33,757 nucleotides of DNA from Deltaproteobacteria bacterium (GTDB taxonomy: Bacteria; SAR324; NAC60-12), in NCBI GenBank assembly GCA_002683655.1, contig NYTS01000099.1, positions 1-33,757 of the forward strand. Direction: 5' to 3'. The notes below the pieces were generated by a model that did not search any database, was not told where the DNA came from, and was given only the letters and a program-made list of their open reading frames with translations. Position 1 is the stretch's first letter. Each line of letters begins with the position of its first letter. Below, in pieces: positions 8,568 to 17,495 of the stretch. The position numbers and the translations under genes are program-made.

Positions 8568-9457
8568 TGAATACGGTCGCCCAAGCCGCAGAGCGTCCCG
8601 GACGGTTTCAAGAATTTTGGTATTACTTCCAAGAAAACCGAGGTGCTGTCTTTGGGCTCTGGATTTTTGGGCTATTTGTTGTCGTTGCATTATTGGCTGA
8701 TTGGATCGCCCCCTATGACCCAACCGTTCAGTATCGAGAGCATCTGCTCCAACCTCCATTCTGGCAAGCAGGGGGTAGTCTGGCTTTTCCATTGGGAACA
8801 GACGCAGTGGGAAGGGATATGCTCTCAAGAATACTGTATGGAGCACGCTACTCCTTTTACGTTGGAATCGTGGTCGTAATGGTATCGGCAGCTGGAGGCA
8901 TTGTAGTGGGGTTGCTCTCCGGTTTTGCTCCCAAATGGCTAGACACGATCCTGATGCGGGTGATGGATATCATTCTCGCTTTTCCATCCCTGCTGCTAGC
9001 GTTGGTGCTGGTCGCAATTCTGGGCCCCTCACTGACCAATGCAATGATCGCAATTGCGATTGTTCTGCAACCCCACTACGTCAGGCTAACCCGTTCCTCA
9101 GTACTTGCGGAGTGTTCCAAGGACTACGTGACTGCTGCCAAGGTCACTGGTGCCAAGCTGCCACGGCTGATGTTCATCACAGTCCTCCCAAACTGCCTCT
9201 CACCAATCATTGTTCAGGCAGCCTTGTCCTTCTCCACTGCAATTTTAGATGCTGCTGCCCTCGGTTTTCTGGGGATGGGCGCACAACCTCCAACTCCTGA
9301 ATGGGGAACGATGCTGGCCGAAGCCCGAGAGTTTATCCTACGAGCCTGGTGGGTGGTGACTTTCCCCGGCCTAGCGATTCTGATTACCGTACTGGCAATC
9401 AATCTGATGGGGGACGGACTCAGGGATGCCCTCGACCCCAAGTTGCGGAGGAGTTGA
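8567..9457 (+). CDS. dppC: Dipeptide ABC transporter permease DppC
   Basis: This is the second inner-membrane permease of the dipeptide importer, with 296 residues (E. coli DppC has 300). The N-terminal OppC-type domain covers about residues 10-60 (YYFQENRGAVFGLWIFG). PLGTDAVGRDMLSRILYGAR is the family signature preceding the channel domain. The ATPase-contact loop reads KDYVTAAKVTGAKLPRLMF. The C-terminus GWVVTFPGLAI-like stretch (here WWVVTFPGLAI) and DGLRDALDPKLR are typical. The ATG overlaps the dppB stop by one base, and dppD starts three bases after its end, so coordinated expression is expected. Confidence 0.95.
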   Translation: MNTVAQAAERPGRFQEFWYYFQENRGAVFGLWIFGLFVVVALLADWIAPYDPTVQYREHLLQPPFWQAGGSLAFPLGTDAVGRDMLSRILYGARYSFYVGIVVVMVSAAGGIVVGLLSGFAPKWLDTILMRVMDIILAFPSLLLALVLVAILGPSLTNAMIAIAIVLQPHYVRLTRSSVLAECSKDYVTAAKVTGAKLPRLMFITVLPNCLSPIIVQAALSFSTAILDAAALGFLGMGAQPPTPEWGTMLAEAREFILRAWWVVTFPGLAILITVLAINLMGDGLRDALDPKLRRS

Positions 9458-9460
9458 CGA

Positions 9461-10435
9461 ATGTCCCTGCTCGAAATTCGCAACCTGTCTGTTGATTTTG
9501 CTACTTCGTTGGGAGCTTTCCGAGCCGTCGATGCAGTTGATGTAACGATTGAACAGGGCGAGATTCTAGCAATTGTGGGAGAGTCTGGTTCTGGGAAATC
9601 CGTCGCGATGCTTGCTGTGATGGGACTCCTTCCCTGGACGGCAACCATCACCGCAGATCAGCTAATTTTTGACGGAAAGGACCTTCGACAGCTGACCCCC
9701 AAGCAAAGGCGGAAGCTGATTGGCAAGGACCTGGCGATGATTTTTCAGGAGCCAATGTCTTCGCTGAATCCCTGCTTCACAGTTGGATTTCAGCTCAAGG
9801 AAGCCTTGCGTCAGCATCTTGGTCTTGATCGAAAAGAGAGGCAGCAGCGCGCAGTCGAGATCATAGAGATGGTTGGCATCCCAGCCCCGGCAGAGCGTTT
9901 GAACCTATTTCCCCATCAGCTCTCTGGGGGAATGAATCAACGGGTGATGATTGCGATGGCTATCGCCTGCAATCCTAAACTCCTAATTGCTGATGAGCCA
10001 ACCACGGCATTAGATGTGACGATTCAAGCCCAGATTCTGGACTTGCTTTCTGATTTGCAGAAAAACTTTGGAATGGCCTTGATTCTAATCACTCATGACA
10101 TGGGAGTCGTTGCGGAAACAGCTGAGCAGGTGCAGGTGCAGTACGCAGGACAGAAAGTGGAAGAGCAACCCGTCTCATCCTTGTTTGAAACTCCACGACA
10201 CCCCTACACAGCTGCCTTGTTGGCAGCGCTTCCAGAGCGTGCGACCGGTAGGCATCTACTGACAATTCCAGGAGTCGTACCGGGGCAATTTGATCGGCCG
10301 GCAGGTTGTCTCTTCGCACCGCGATGTCAGTTCGCCAATCAGAGATGCCAGGAAACAAAACCTACTCCGCTAGGGGTCGAAGCTGCTTTTGCCCGCTGCC
10401 ACTTTCCTCTAGCGCTTGAGGGGGTTGTCAAATGA
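9461..10435 (+). CDS. dppD: Dipeptide ABC transporter ATP-binding protein DppD
   Basis: One of the two cytoplasmic ATPases energising the dipeptide importer, with 324 residues. Walker A is GESGSGKS (residues 40-47), the Q-loop lies in MIFQEPMSSLNP, the ABC signature is LSGGM (154-158), Walker B is LLIADEP (174-180) and the switch histidine is in LITHDMG. The C-terminal oligopeptide-transporter domain carries the cysteine pattern CLFAPRCQFANQRCQ followed by ARCHFP. In family members this region is known to bind an iron-sulfur cluster; whether it does here is inference. The gene starts three bases after dppC and its stop overlaps dppF by four bases (ATGA). Confidence 0.95.
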   Translation: MSLLEIRNLSVDFATSLGAFRAVDAVDVTIEQGEILAIVGESGSGKSVAMLAVMGLLPWTATITADQLIFDGKDLRQLTPKQRRKLIGKDLAMIFQEPMSSLNPCFTVGFQLKEALRQHLGLDRKERQQRAVEIIEMVGIPAPAERLNLFPHQLSGGMNQRVMIAMAIACNPKLLIADEPTTALDVTIQAQILDLLSDLQKNFGMALILITHDMGVVAETAEQVQVQYAGQKVEEQPVSSLFETPRHPYTAALLAALPERATGRHLLTIPGVVPGQFDRPAGCLFAPRCQFANQRCQETKPTPLGVEAAFARCHFPLALEGVVK

Positions 10436-11403
10436 ACACGGATACCGTCGTAGTGGCGCAGGGACTCTCTCGACATTATGAAGTCAAGAGCCACCTGTTC
10501 AGTCCACCCAGGATCACTCAAGCATTGACGGAGGCCAACTTCCGTCTGCAAGCTGGCAAGACTCTGGCGGTGGTGGGGGAATCAGGTTGTGGAAAATCAA
10601 CCTTGGCGCGGTTGGTGACGATGATTGAGGAACCCACAGCAGGAGCATTGGAAATCAACGGGGAGCCAGCCACTCCGGAAAGCTGGGGACGTTTGCGAGA
10701 CAGCGTGCAGATTGTCTTTCAAGATCCCTACGGTTCCTTGAATCCGCGACAACGAATCGGTTCGATTTTAGAAGAACCGCTGAAGATCAATCGCCCGGAG
10801 TTGTCTGCATTCGAGCGAACGCAACAAGCACGGGAGACGATGCAGCGGGTGGGTCTGCGACCAGAACACTTTGAGCGCTACCCACACATGTTTTCAGGGG
10901 GTCAACGCCAGCGGATTGCAGTGGCCCGAGCGCTGATGCTCAATCCCAAGGTGCTGGTACTTGATGAGCCTGTCTCTGCCTTGGATCTCTCCATTCAGAG
11001 CCAGATTTTGAACCTGTTGACCGACCTCCAGGATCAGTTTGGTCTGGCGTACCTGTTCATTAGTCACGATCTATCTGTGGTGCGTCACATGGCCGATGAG
11101 GTGATCGTCATGTATCTAGGGCGACCCGTGGAACACGGTACCAAGGACGACATCTTCCAACGTCCTCAACACCCTTACACCAAGGCCCTGCTCTCAGCGA
11201 CACCGATTGCTGATCCAAAAGCCAAAAAACAACGGATCAAGCTCGAAGGAGAGCTTCCCTCCCCGCTCGATGTGCCACACGGCTGTGCCTTTGCCCCTAG
11301 ATGTTGGAAAGCACAAGATCGCTGCCGTCAAGAACGTCCGCTCCTCCCTGAAAACCTTCCTGCCGCTGCTTGTTTCTTTCCAGAAGAAGCGGATCAGCAC
11401 TAA
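10432..11403 (+). CDS. dppF: Dipeptide ABC transporter ATP-binding protein DppF
   Basis: The second ATPase of the dipeptide importer, with 323 residues (E. coli DppF has about 334). Walker A is GESGCGKS (residues 49-56). The Q-loop segment is IVFQDPYGSLNPRQ, the signature is FSGGQRQRIAVARAL, Walker B is VLVLDEPVSALD and the switch histidine is in FISHDLSVVRHMAD. The C-terminal oligopeptide-type domain ends with HGCAFAPRCWKAQDRC and AACFFP, again with paired cysteines. It is the last gene of the operon; after it about 190 bases separate it from the next gene, with no obvious Rho-independent terminator. Confidence 0.95.
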   Translation: MNTDTVVVAQGLSRHYEVKSHLFSPPRITQALTEANFRLQAGKTLAVVGESGCGKSTLARLVTMIEEPTAGALEINGEPATPESWGRLRDSVQIVFQDPYGSLNPRQRIGSILEEPLKINRPELSAFERTQQARETMQRVGLRPEHFERYPHMFSGGQRQRIAVARALMLNPKVLVLDEPVSALDLSIQSQILNLLTDLQDQFGLAYLFISHDLSVVRHMADEVIVMYLGRPVEHGTKDDIFQRPQHPYTKALLSATPIADPKAKKQRIKLEGELPSPLDVPHGCAFAPRCWKAQDRCRQERPLLPENLPAAACFFPEEADQH

Positions 11404-11597
11404 CCTACCAAATTTAACATAATCTGATCACCGGCAAGACCCATGATGGAGTTTGATGATCCGGCATCTCCCCAAAGGCTGATGTCTTTGTGTCATTTTA
11501 ATGACCTGAGCAGGTTGTTTTTGCGGGCTTATTTGCTGCATGAGGATGTAATACTTCAATTTTACTCAAGGGTTAACTCGTTTCATTAGTCAACTGA

Positions 11598-12326
11598 ATG
11601 AATCTCGTCTGGCTTTTCCGCTGGCTTTTCCGCACCCCATTAACTTTTTTTGTAGCTATGATCTTCCTGCTGTCAGCTCAACGTGAGGCACAAGGCATCA
11701 TTTCAAACGAGAGAGAGTTGAGTTGGCTGGGGTTTGGAGAAACCCAGGCTAGTTTTTCAATTCAAGATCACGATCTTGCAGTTGGTCTGGATGGTTCTCA
11801 ACAGGAACTGACCTTTTGGCAGGAGCGCAATGCCAAAACAAACCTATTCAGTGGGCTACACCTGATCAATCAGGAATTTTCAATCATGGGAGGGCATAGC
11901 AATAGCCAAACCTACGATTTGGAGTATCGCAGTCTCAGCCTTTTTTATTCGTTTGGTTATGACTGGTTGATCGGTGATTTTCTGCATATTCAGCCCTATG
12001 CCGCCTATGGCCTTGGGCAAAGCAGCTTCCGCTTGGCTCACACGGCGAAAGACGGAACCCAAAGAGCTTTCCCGAAAAAAACAGGGTTCACAGATATCGC
12101 AGCCTACGGGGCCAACATTCTCCTTGAGATCTCCAAACGATTCTGGATCGGTTTTTCTCAAAATTATTTTCTGGAAACTCGGTCATTTGCCTATGACGGT
12201 TTAGGAAAGACTGAGCTCCAGCTTGAACAGAGCAACATGTTACTGCTGATCTGGAACTGGAACCCAGTCTCTTCATCGATAAAACTTCCCGTTGAATTCA
12301 TTCGCCTTGAGGATCTGGAAGGTTAA
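11598..12326 (+). CDS. Putative outer-membrane beta-barrel protein, unknown function
   Basis: A 242-residue protein of no family I can name. It has a Sec signal-like N-terminus (hydrophobic TPLTFFVAMIFLLSA after two Arg). The body consists of alternating hydrophobic/polar strands rich in aromatic residues: LSLFYSFGYDWLIGD, LHIQPYAAYGLGQSSF, FWIGFSQNYFLET and MLLLIWNWNP. This resembles a small eight-stranded outer-membrane barrel or OmpW/YfaZ-like porin. No lipobox is seen. The 5' coding region contains a 12-base tandem duplication giving WLFRWLFR. A partial, decayed paralogue of its C-terminal 45 residues lies just downstream at 12361-12504. The ATG at 11598 has no strong ribosome binding site. 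The gene is certain from coding pattern and the paralogue; the function is not. Confidence 0.72.
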   Translation: MNLVWLFRWLFRTPLTFFVAMIFLLSAQREAQGIISNERELSWLGFGETQASFSIQDHDLAVGLDGSQQELTFWQERNAKTNLFSGLHLINQEFSIMGGHSNSQTYDLEYRSLSLFYSFGYDWLIGDFLHIQPYAAYGLGQSSFRLAHTAKDGTQRAFPKKTGFTDIAAYGANILLEISKRFWIGFSQNYFLETRSFAYDGLGKTELQLEQSNMLLLIWNWNPVSSSIKLPVEFIRLEDLEG

Positions 12327-12360
12327 GCAACCCGAACATTTTACGATTCGCTAGGTATGA

Positions 12361-12504
12361 TTAGAGAGCCAAACGTACAACTATGAAAATCTGGGCCAGA
12401 CACGCTTGGAACCAGCCGCAAGTACAATGTTCATGCTTGTTTGGAATTGGGAGAGAGTTCCCATCACTCCTATCGACCCGAGGGCGAGTTTTTTTAACTT
12501 TTGA
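12361..12504 (+). pseudogene. Decayed C-terminal fragment of a paralogue of the preceding barrel protein
   Basis: Translation from 12361 gives LESQTYNYENLGQT, then a stretch ending MFMLVWNW, and stops at a TGA at 12502-12504. It lines up without gaps with LETRSFAYDGLGKT and MLLLIWNW near the C-terminus of the 11598-12326 protein. Stops lie immediately upstream in this frame, and no start or upstream homologous sequence remains. I infer an old tandem duplication of which only the last two beta strands survive. The last residues diverge. Confidence 0.7.
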
Positions 12505-12873
12505 AAAGCCAATTTCAACTTGGAATTCTCAGCGTTTCATTGACTTCCTTCCGGCAATTTTGCCAAATTCTTCCTGCTTTTTTTGATCCTCTTCCGCCCA
12601 AAAAACGTCGATTTCTGCTGATCACACTTTTCGGTATGAATTTGGGATTAATTCGTTTCAATTGAACCAGAGAGTCCAGATTCTCAGCTGAAAAATGAGA
12701 ATTCATTGCGAATTTTTGTCAGATTATGGTAGAGAATAAGAAATATGTTACATTATTTAGACAAAATACGTTTTTCTTACAACGAATCTCAGCAACTCAA
12801 TAGGTTAAATCAGCACTATCCTAAGTCACTGTTGCCTAGGCTAGAAGACCAAATCCAAAGTTTGAAAAGAGGT
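12505..12873. other. Intergenic region before the tandem lipoproteins
   Basis: About 370 bases. An open frame in phase with the lipoprotein begins at 12745, but its translation (many polar residues, no family resemblance) precedes the signal sequence, so I treat it as leader. The stretch 12700-12760 is AT-rich and could hold the promoter. No clear -35/-10 pair, terminator or palindrome was found. Confidence 0.35.
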
Positions 12874-14919
12874 ATGGTGAATGTGGGAATGAGCAATAAA
12901 GTTGCTCAAATATTCAAGAAGCTGGGACCAATCCTGCTCCTCACCAGTCTTTGTTGGCTGCCAGTTGGCTGCTTTGTGCCTGATGATCTGGAAACTATCG
13001 CTGCTGAGAGCACCATTTATCCACCCCCACCTCCTGCTCCTGGCGTTAGCCTCTCCAAAACTACAGCAAGCGTCAGCGAAACTCTCACTACAGACAGCTT
13101 TACGATCAAGATGGACTCAGAACCTGAGAGCAATGTCGTGATTAATCTTTCTGATGATGACACTGGCGAAGCTACTATCTCTGCAAGTACGCTCACATTT
13201 ACATCGAGTAACTGGTCAGCAGCTCAAACCGTCACCATCACCGGAGTAGATGATGATTTTGCAGACGGTTCTCAAACAGTATTGATCACGATCTACGTAG
13301 ATAACTCCTCCGACGCCACCTACGCTGCATTAGATAATCAAACTGTTACCGTCACCAATACGGATGCTGGAGAATCACTGGGATTCACAATCACAGAAAC
13401 GAACAGTTCTACTTCCGTTACTGAATCGGGAGGCACTGACAATCTTTCTATTGTTTTAACCAGTGAACCGTTGGCAAATGTTGTCCTGAGCATTGCCTCT
13501 ACAGACACTGGAGAAGTTACCATATCGCCAAGTTCCTTAACCTTTACAGCTAGTGATTGGTCAACCCCTCAAGAGGTCACCATCACTGCTGCAGAAGATA
13601 ATATTATTGATGGTGTTCGTTGGTCAGGTGTGATGGTATCGGTTTCAAGCTCTGTCGATGCTTCTTATGCGGCTTTGGGAAGCCAATCCATTACAGCTAC
13701 CATCAATGACTCTAGAACAGGTCGTCAACAAGACAGCCGTATTTCTGCGGGTCTCAAGTATTATATCGCTGTGGATAATACGACAGGGACTGTTTACGCA
13801 TGGGGTGATGATACTTGTGGCGGAGATAACTATGGGAAATGCGATACCAATTTACAAAATTCGGCAGCAGTCACAGTTGGATCAGGGCCAATCTATCCAA
13901 GAATCTCAGATACTACTCCAGAGAACACAACACATCTAGGAGACAACTCAACTTCGACACCGATTGCAATGCCTTCAGTGGTTCCTACAAGTCCATTTCA
14001 AGTGCAATCCAAACGAAATACTAATTGTGTGATGAATTCAACTAGAGACAACGTGACTTGTTGGGGGAGAATCAACTACGACAATGGTTACGGGACAATG
14101 AACAGTTCAAGCATTTGGAATCTATTACATTCTGCTGGAGCCTTCTATGATTTAGTAATTCATCGAGAGGGTGGATGTGCCTTGAATGCAGATCGAACTG
14201 TCAGTTGCTGGGGATATGGACAGTATGGGGCATATGGAGATGGAACGTTAGGATATACTGCGGGCCTTAAAACACCGAGCATCACAAATGTTGTTGATCT
14301 GGCGGCAGGGCAAGATCATCTCTGTACTGTAGTTGATAATGGTACTGCTTGGTGCTGGGGTAGAGATCAGCAAGATCAGCTTGGAGACAATGCTGCCAAT
14401 AGTAATAACCGCTCTTCATTGCCTGTTGCTGTAGTTGGTGGTATCAGCAATTTCATTCAGATTGAAGCTTACTCTCAAACAACATGCGCTTTGACTGATA
14501 ATGGAACCATTTGGTGTTGGGGAGCCAATACCAATAGACAGCTTGGAGATGGGACAACAACAGACAGAGACTATCCCGTCCAAGTTCAAAACATCACTGA
14601 TGCCTTGGATGTCTATGTCGGAGACGGGACAGCTTGTGCTGCTGTAAATAAACGTTTGGATCTGAAATGTTGGGGGAACTACTACTTGGGCGATGATTCT
14701 TCAACTGCTTCTTCAACCCCAGTTACAGTAACAGAAACGAATGGCTGGGGTTCAACTTATACTTTTGATGATGTAGCGATTGGTCAAGCTTCTGTTTGTG
14801 CTTACAACTTAGTGAACAATCAGGTTTTTTGTTGGGGTGCGAATGCAGAAGGTCAATTGGGATTAGGCAATGTGCTTACACCTTACCGCACAATGCAAAA
14901 CACGGGAAGTCCGTTTTAA
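12874..14919 (+). CDS. Secreted lipoprotein with two Calx-beta-like domains and seven RCC1-like repeats (copy A)
   Basis: Predicted envelope lipoprotein: a hydrophobic signal (KLGPILLLTSLCWLPVG) ends at Cys33 when started at 12874. A proline-rich linker (PPPPPAPG) follows, then two Calx-beta-like modules at about 58-164 and 168-280 (DTGEATIS..LTFTSSNW..VTITGVDDD, a possible Ca2+ site). The C-terminal 390 residues contain seven repeats of an RCC1/alpha-tubulin-suppressor type, each ending in CWG, as in CALTDNGTIWCWG, and probably folding as a seven-bladed propeller. In repeat 1 both cysteines are replaced (YYIAVDN, YAWG). The start is ambiguous: ATG 12874, GTG 12877, ATG 12889 and an open frame from 12745 all remain possible; AAGAGG at 12867-12872 favours this cluster. 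It is tandem to copy B. Binding or adhesion is a guess. Confidence 0.85.
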   Translation: MVNVGMSNKVAQIFKKLGPILLLTSLCWLPVGCFVPDDLETIAAESTIYPPPPPAPGVSLSKTTASVSETLTTDSFTIKMDSEPESNVVINLSDDDTGEATISASTLTFTSSNWSAAQTVTITGVDDDFADGSQTVLITIYVDNSSDATYAALDNQTVTVTNTDAGESLGFTITETNSSTSVTESGGTDNLSIVLTSEPLANVVLSIASTDTGEVTISPSSLTFTASDWSTPQEVTITAAEDNIIDGVRWSGVMVSVSSSVDASYAALGSQSITATINDSRTGRQQDSRISAGLKYYIAVDNTTGTVYAWGDDTCGGDNYGKCDTNLQNSAAVTVGSGPIYPRISDTTPENTTHLGDNSTSTPIAMPSVVPTSPFQVQSKRNTNCVMNSTRDNVTCWGRINYDNGYGTMNSSSIWNLLHSAGAFYDLVIHREGGCALNADRTVSCWGYGQYGAYGDGTLGYTAGLKTPSITNVVDLAAGQDHLCTVVDNGTAWCWGRDQQDQLGDNAANSNNRSSLPVAVVGGISNFIQIEAYSQTTCALTDNGTIWCWGANTNRQLGDGTTTDRDYPVQVQNITDALDVYVGDGTACAAVNKRLDLKCWGNYYLGDDSSTASSTPVTVTETNGWGSTYTFDDVAIGQASVCAYNLVNNQVFCWGANAEGQLGLGNVLTPYRTMQNTGSPF

Positions 14920-14988
14920 CAACAAGAAAAAATCATATTGAAACTGGTTACGGATTAACGAATATTTTCAACCCCATTACATATCTTA

Positions 14989-17382
14989 ATGATGAGTAAA
15001 TCAAAGCTTCTTATCTCGGTTATACTACTATTCATAGCAGCTTGTAGTCCTCCTAGCCCATGCGATATGGGAGCTTCAGCACTGTCCTGTGATAATGAAG
15101 TCACTACAAAAAAACCAATTGGCTCTTGGACAGTTACAGAAACCAGTAGCAGCACGTCGGTTAGCGAATCTGGATCAACAGACACCTTTATTGTCGAGTT
15201 GGCAACACGAGTACCCGACGGTAATGTGATCGTTGATATCAGTTCAAGTGATACAGGTGAAGTGACTGTCTCTCCAAGTTCACTGACTTTTTCTTCAGAT
15301 AATTACACCACTACTCAGACAGTGACGGTCACAGGGATCAATGACAATTTAGACGATGGAAACATTACTTCTATAATTACTCTGACTTTCAATGATTCAC
15401 AGAGTGCTGATGAAAGTTATGAGGCACTTACTGATAAGACCATCTCTGTCACAACTACTGATGATGATACAGTCGGCATTACTGTTACAGAATCTAGTAG
15501 CTCTACAACGGTTGCAGAATCAGGTTCTACCGATAATTTTAGTGTTACTTTAGCGTCTCAACCTCTAGATAATGTCACGCTATTGATTAGTTCTGCAGAT
15601 ACAGGTGAAGTTACCATTTCTCCCAATAACCTGACTTTTACAACTGGGAATTGGTCAATTGCTCAGGAAGTTACTGTGACAGGTATTGATGATTACATTG
15701 TTGACGGGTCTCAAAGTGTTTTGATCACAATTACCGTGGATAATACATCTGATAATAATTATTCCAATCTTGCAGATAAAACTATAACTGTTTCTAACAC
15801 TGATTCTGGTGATACAGTTGGCATTAATGTTTCAGAAACGAACAGTTCTACTTCCGTTACTGAATCAGGAGCTACAGACAATCTGAGCATTACCTTCAAC
15901 AGCGAACCACTAGCTGATGTCATTTTGAATATTGTCTCTGCAGATACAGGGGAAGTTACTGTTTCACCAAGCTCGCTCACCTTTTCATCGGGCAACTGGT
16001 CTACTGCCCAAGAGATCACTTTGACTGCAGTAGAAGACAACATCATCGATGGCATTCAATGGAAAGGTGTTAGCGTATCTGTTTCAAGCTCTGTGGATGC
16101 TTCTTATGCGGCTTTGGGAAGCCAATCTATTACAGCTACCATCAATGACTCCAGAACAGGCAGACAGAGAAACAATTACATTTCTGCAGGATTGAAGCAC
16201 TACTGTGCCTTGGACAATTCTTCTGGAATCGTCTACTGCTGGGGTGATGACACTTGTCAGGATGACACTTTTGGGAACTGTGATTATGACCTGCAGAATT
16301 TAAATGTCTCAACAAAAGGATCTGGCCCAATTTATCCCAGAGTTTCAGGCACTGCCCCAGATAACACAACACATCTTGGAGATAACTCAACCAGTGCGCC
16401 ATTGGCAATGCCTTCGGTGGTGCCTTCTAGTCCAACACTTATTGCTTCTTCTAGAAACACAAATTGCGTTACCAATTCAACAATGGACAACGTGACTTGT
16501 TGGGGAAGGTATCGAATGAACAATTATGGAATTGATTCTGGGTCTAGCATCTGGAGGCAGTCTAATGCAGCCAATTCTATTCTAGATATGGAAATTGGTA
16601 GAGAACACGGTTGTGTGATTTGGAGTGACCGAACTGTCAAATGTTGGGGTTATGCCAGAATGGGGGCCATTGGCGATGGTAATTCCACTTACTATACAGA
16701 CCCCGGTACAGCAGCTACTGGAATCACAAATGCTGTAGATCTAGCAGTAGGCCAAGATCACTCCTGTGTCTTGATTGACAATGGCACAGTCCAATGTTGG
16801 GGCAGAGATCAATCTGGGCAACTAGGAGATAATACTTTTAATACAGGAGGAGTTAATGGTGGTGCTGATGACGGATCACATAGTCCTGTTTCAGTTTCTG
16901 GAGGTATCACAAACTTTATTCAGATCTCTGCCTACTCAGGTTCAACCTGTGGCTTGACTGACAATGGCACGATCTGGTGTTGGGGATCCAATGCTGATGG
17001 TCAATTAGGGGATGGAACAACTACAAATAGAGATTACCCTGTACAGGTGTCAGGAATTGATAATGCCTTAGATGTCTATCTTGGAACAGCAATTGGCTGT
17101 GCTGCAATAGACAACCGAACCAATCTCAAGTGTTGGGGTAATTACTATTTAGGTGATGGGTCAACAACTGGTTCTACTACGTCTGTCACGGTTACGGAGA
17201 CAAACGGCTGGGGGTCAGATTACACCTTTGATGATGTAGCCATCGGTCAATCTTCTGCGTGTGCTTACAATTTAGCGACCAATCAGTTGTTTTGTTGGGG
17301 ACTCAATGCTGATGGGCAGTTAGGACTGGGCAATACCTTGACCCCATACAGTACGATGCAAAACACGGGAAGTCCGTTTTGA
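14989..17382 (+). CDS. Secreted lipoprotein with three Calx-beta-like domains and seven RCC1-like repeats (copy B)
   Basis: A 797-residue paralogue of the preceding gene, 69 bases downstream. The signal peptide MSKSKLLISVILLFIAAC has a good lipobox (IAAC, Cys19). Three Calx-beta-like modules occupy about 46-157, 161-270 and 277-385, each with DTGEVT(V/I)SP..LTF and a following acidic loop such as TGIDDYIVDG; copy A has two. Residues about 395-797 hold seven RCC1-like repeats, all with a C-x(8-11)-CWG pair (CVLIDNGTVQCWG, CGLTDNGTIWCWG). The start is ATG-ATG at 14989/14992, without a strong ribosome binding site. Both copies end in the same residues (MQNTGSPF). Surface-exposed ligand binding is likely from the architecture, but no enzymatic motif is seen. 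Confidence 0.88.
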   Translation: MMSKSKLLISVILLFIAACSPPSPCDMGASALSCDNEVTTKKPIGSWTVTETSSSTSVSESGSTDTFIVELATRVPDGNVIVDISSSDTGEVTVSPSSLTFSSDNYTTTQTVTVTGINDNLDDGNITSIITLTFNDSQSADESYEALTDKTISVTTTDDDTVGITVTESSSSTTVAESGSTDNFSVTLASQPLDNVTLLISSADTGEVTISPNNLTFTTGNWSIAQEVTVTGIDDYIVDGSQSVLITITVDNTSDNNYSNLADKTITVSNTDSGDTVGINVSETNSSTSVTESGATDNLSITFNSEPLADVILNIVSADTGEVTVSPSSLTFSSGNWSTAQEITLTAVEDNIIDGIQWKGVSVSVSSSVDASYAALGSQSITATINDSRTGRQRNNYISAGLKHYCALDNSSGIVYCWGDDTCQDDTFGNCDYDLQNLNVSTKGSGPIYPRVSGTAPDNTTHLGDNSTSAPLAMPSVVPSSPTLIASSRNTNCVTNSTMDNVTCWGRYRMNNYGIDSGSSIWRQSNAANSILDMEIGREHGCVIWSDRTVKCWGYARMGAIGDGNSTYYTDPGTAATGITNAVDLAVGQDHSCVLIDNGTVQCWGRDQSGQLGDNTFNTGGVNGGADDGSHSPVSVSGGITNFIQISAYSGSTCGLTDNGTIWCWGSNADGQLGDGTTTNRDYPVQVSGIDNALDVYLGTAIGCAAIDNRTNLKCWGNYYLGDGSTTGSTTSVTVTETNGWGSDYTFDDVAIGQSSACAYNLATNQLFCWGLNADGQLGLGNTLTPYSTMQNTGSPF

Positions 17383-17495
17383 GGCGGAACGCAGAAGTGG
17401 AGGGTTGACGCTTATAATCGGAATTTTGGAACTGTGCCTGCAAATTTAATTATCAAGAAAAAAGATATTCTGAATATTATCCAAAATGAGAAAGC

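Noticed and set aside
11404-11597. Rho-independent terminator after dppF
   Set aside because: No GC-rich stem followed by a T tract could be drawn.
12874-17382. CRISPR or DNA tandem-repeat array across the lipoprotein genes
   Set aside because: The repetition is at protein-domain level with diverged codons; no short regularly spaced identical repeats.
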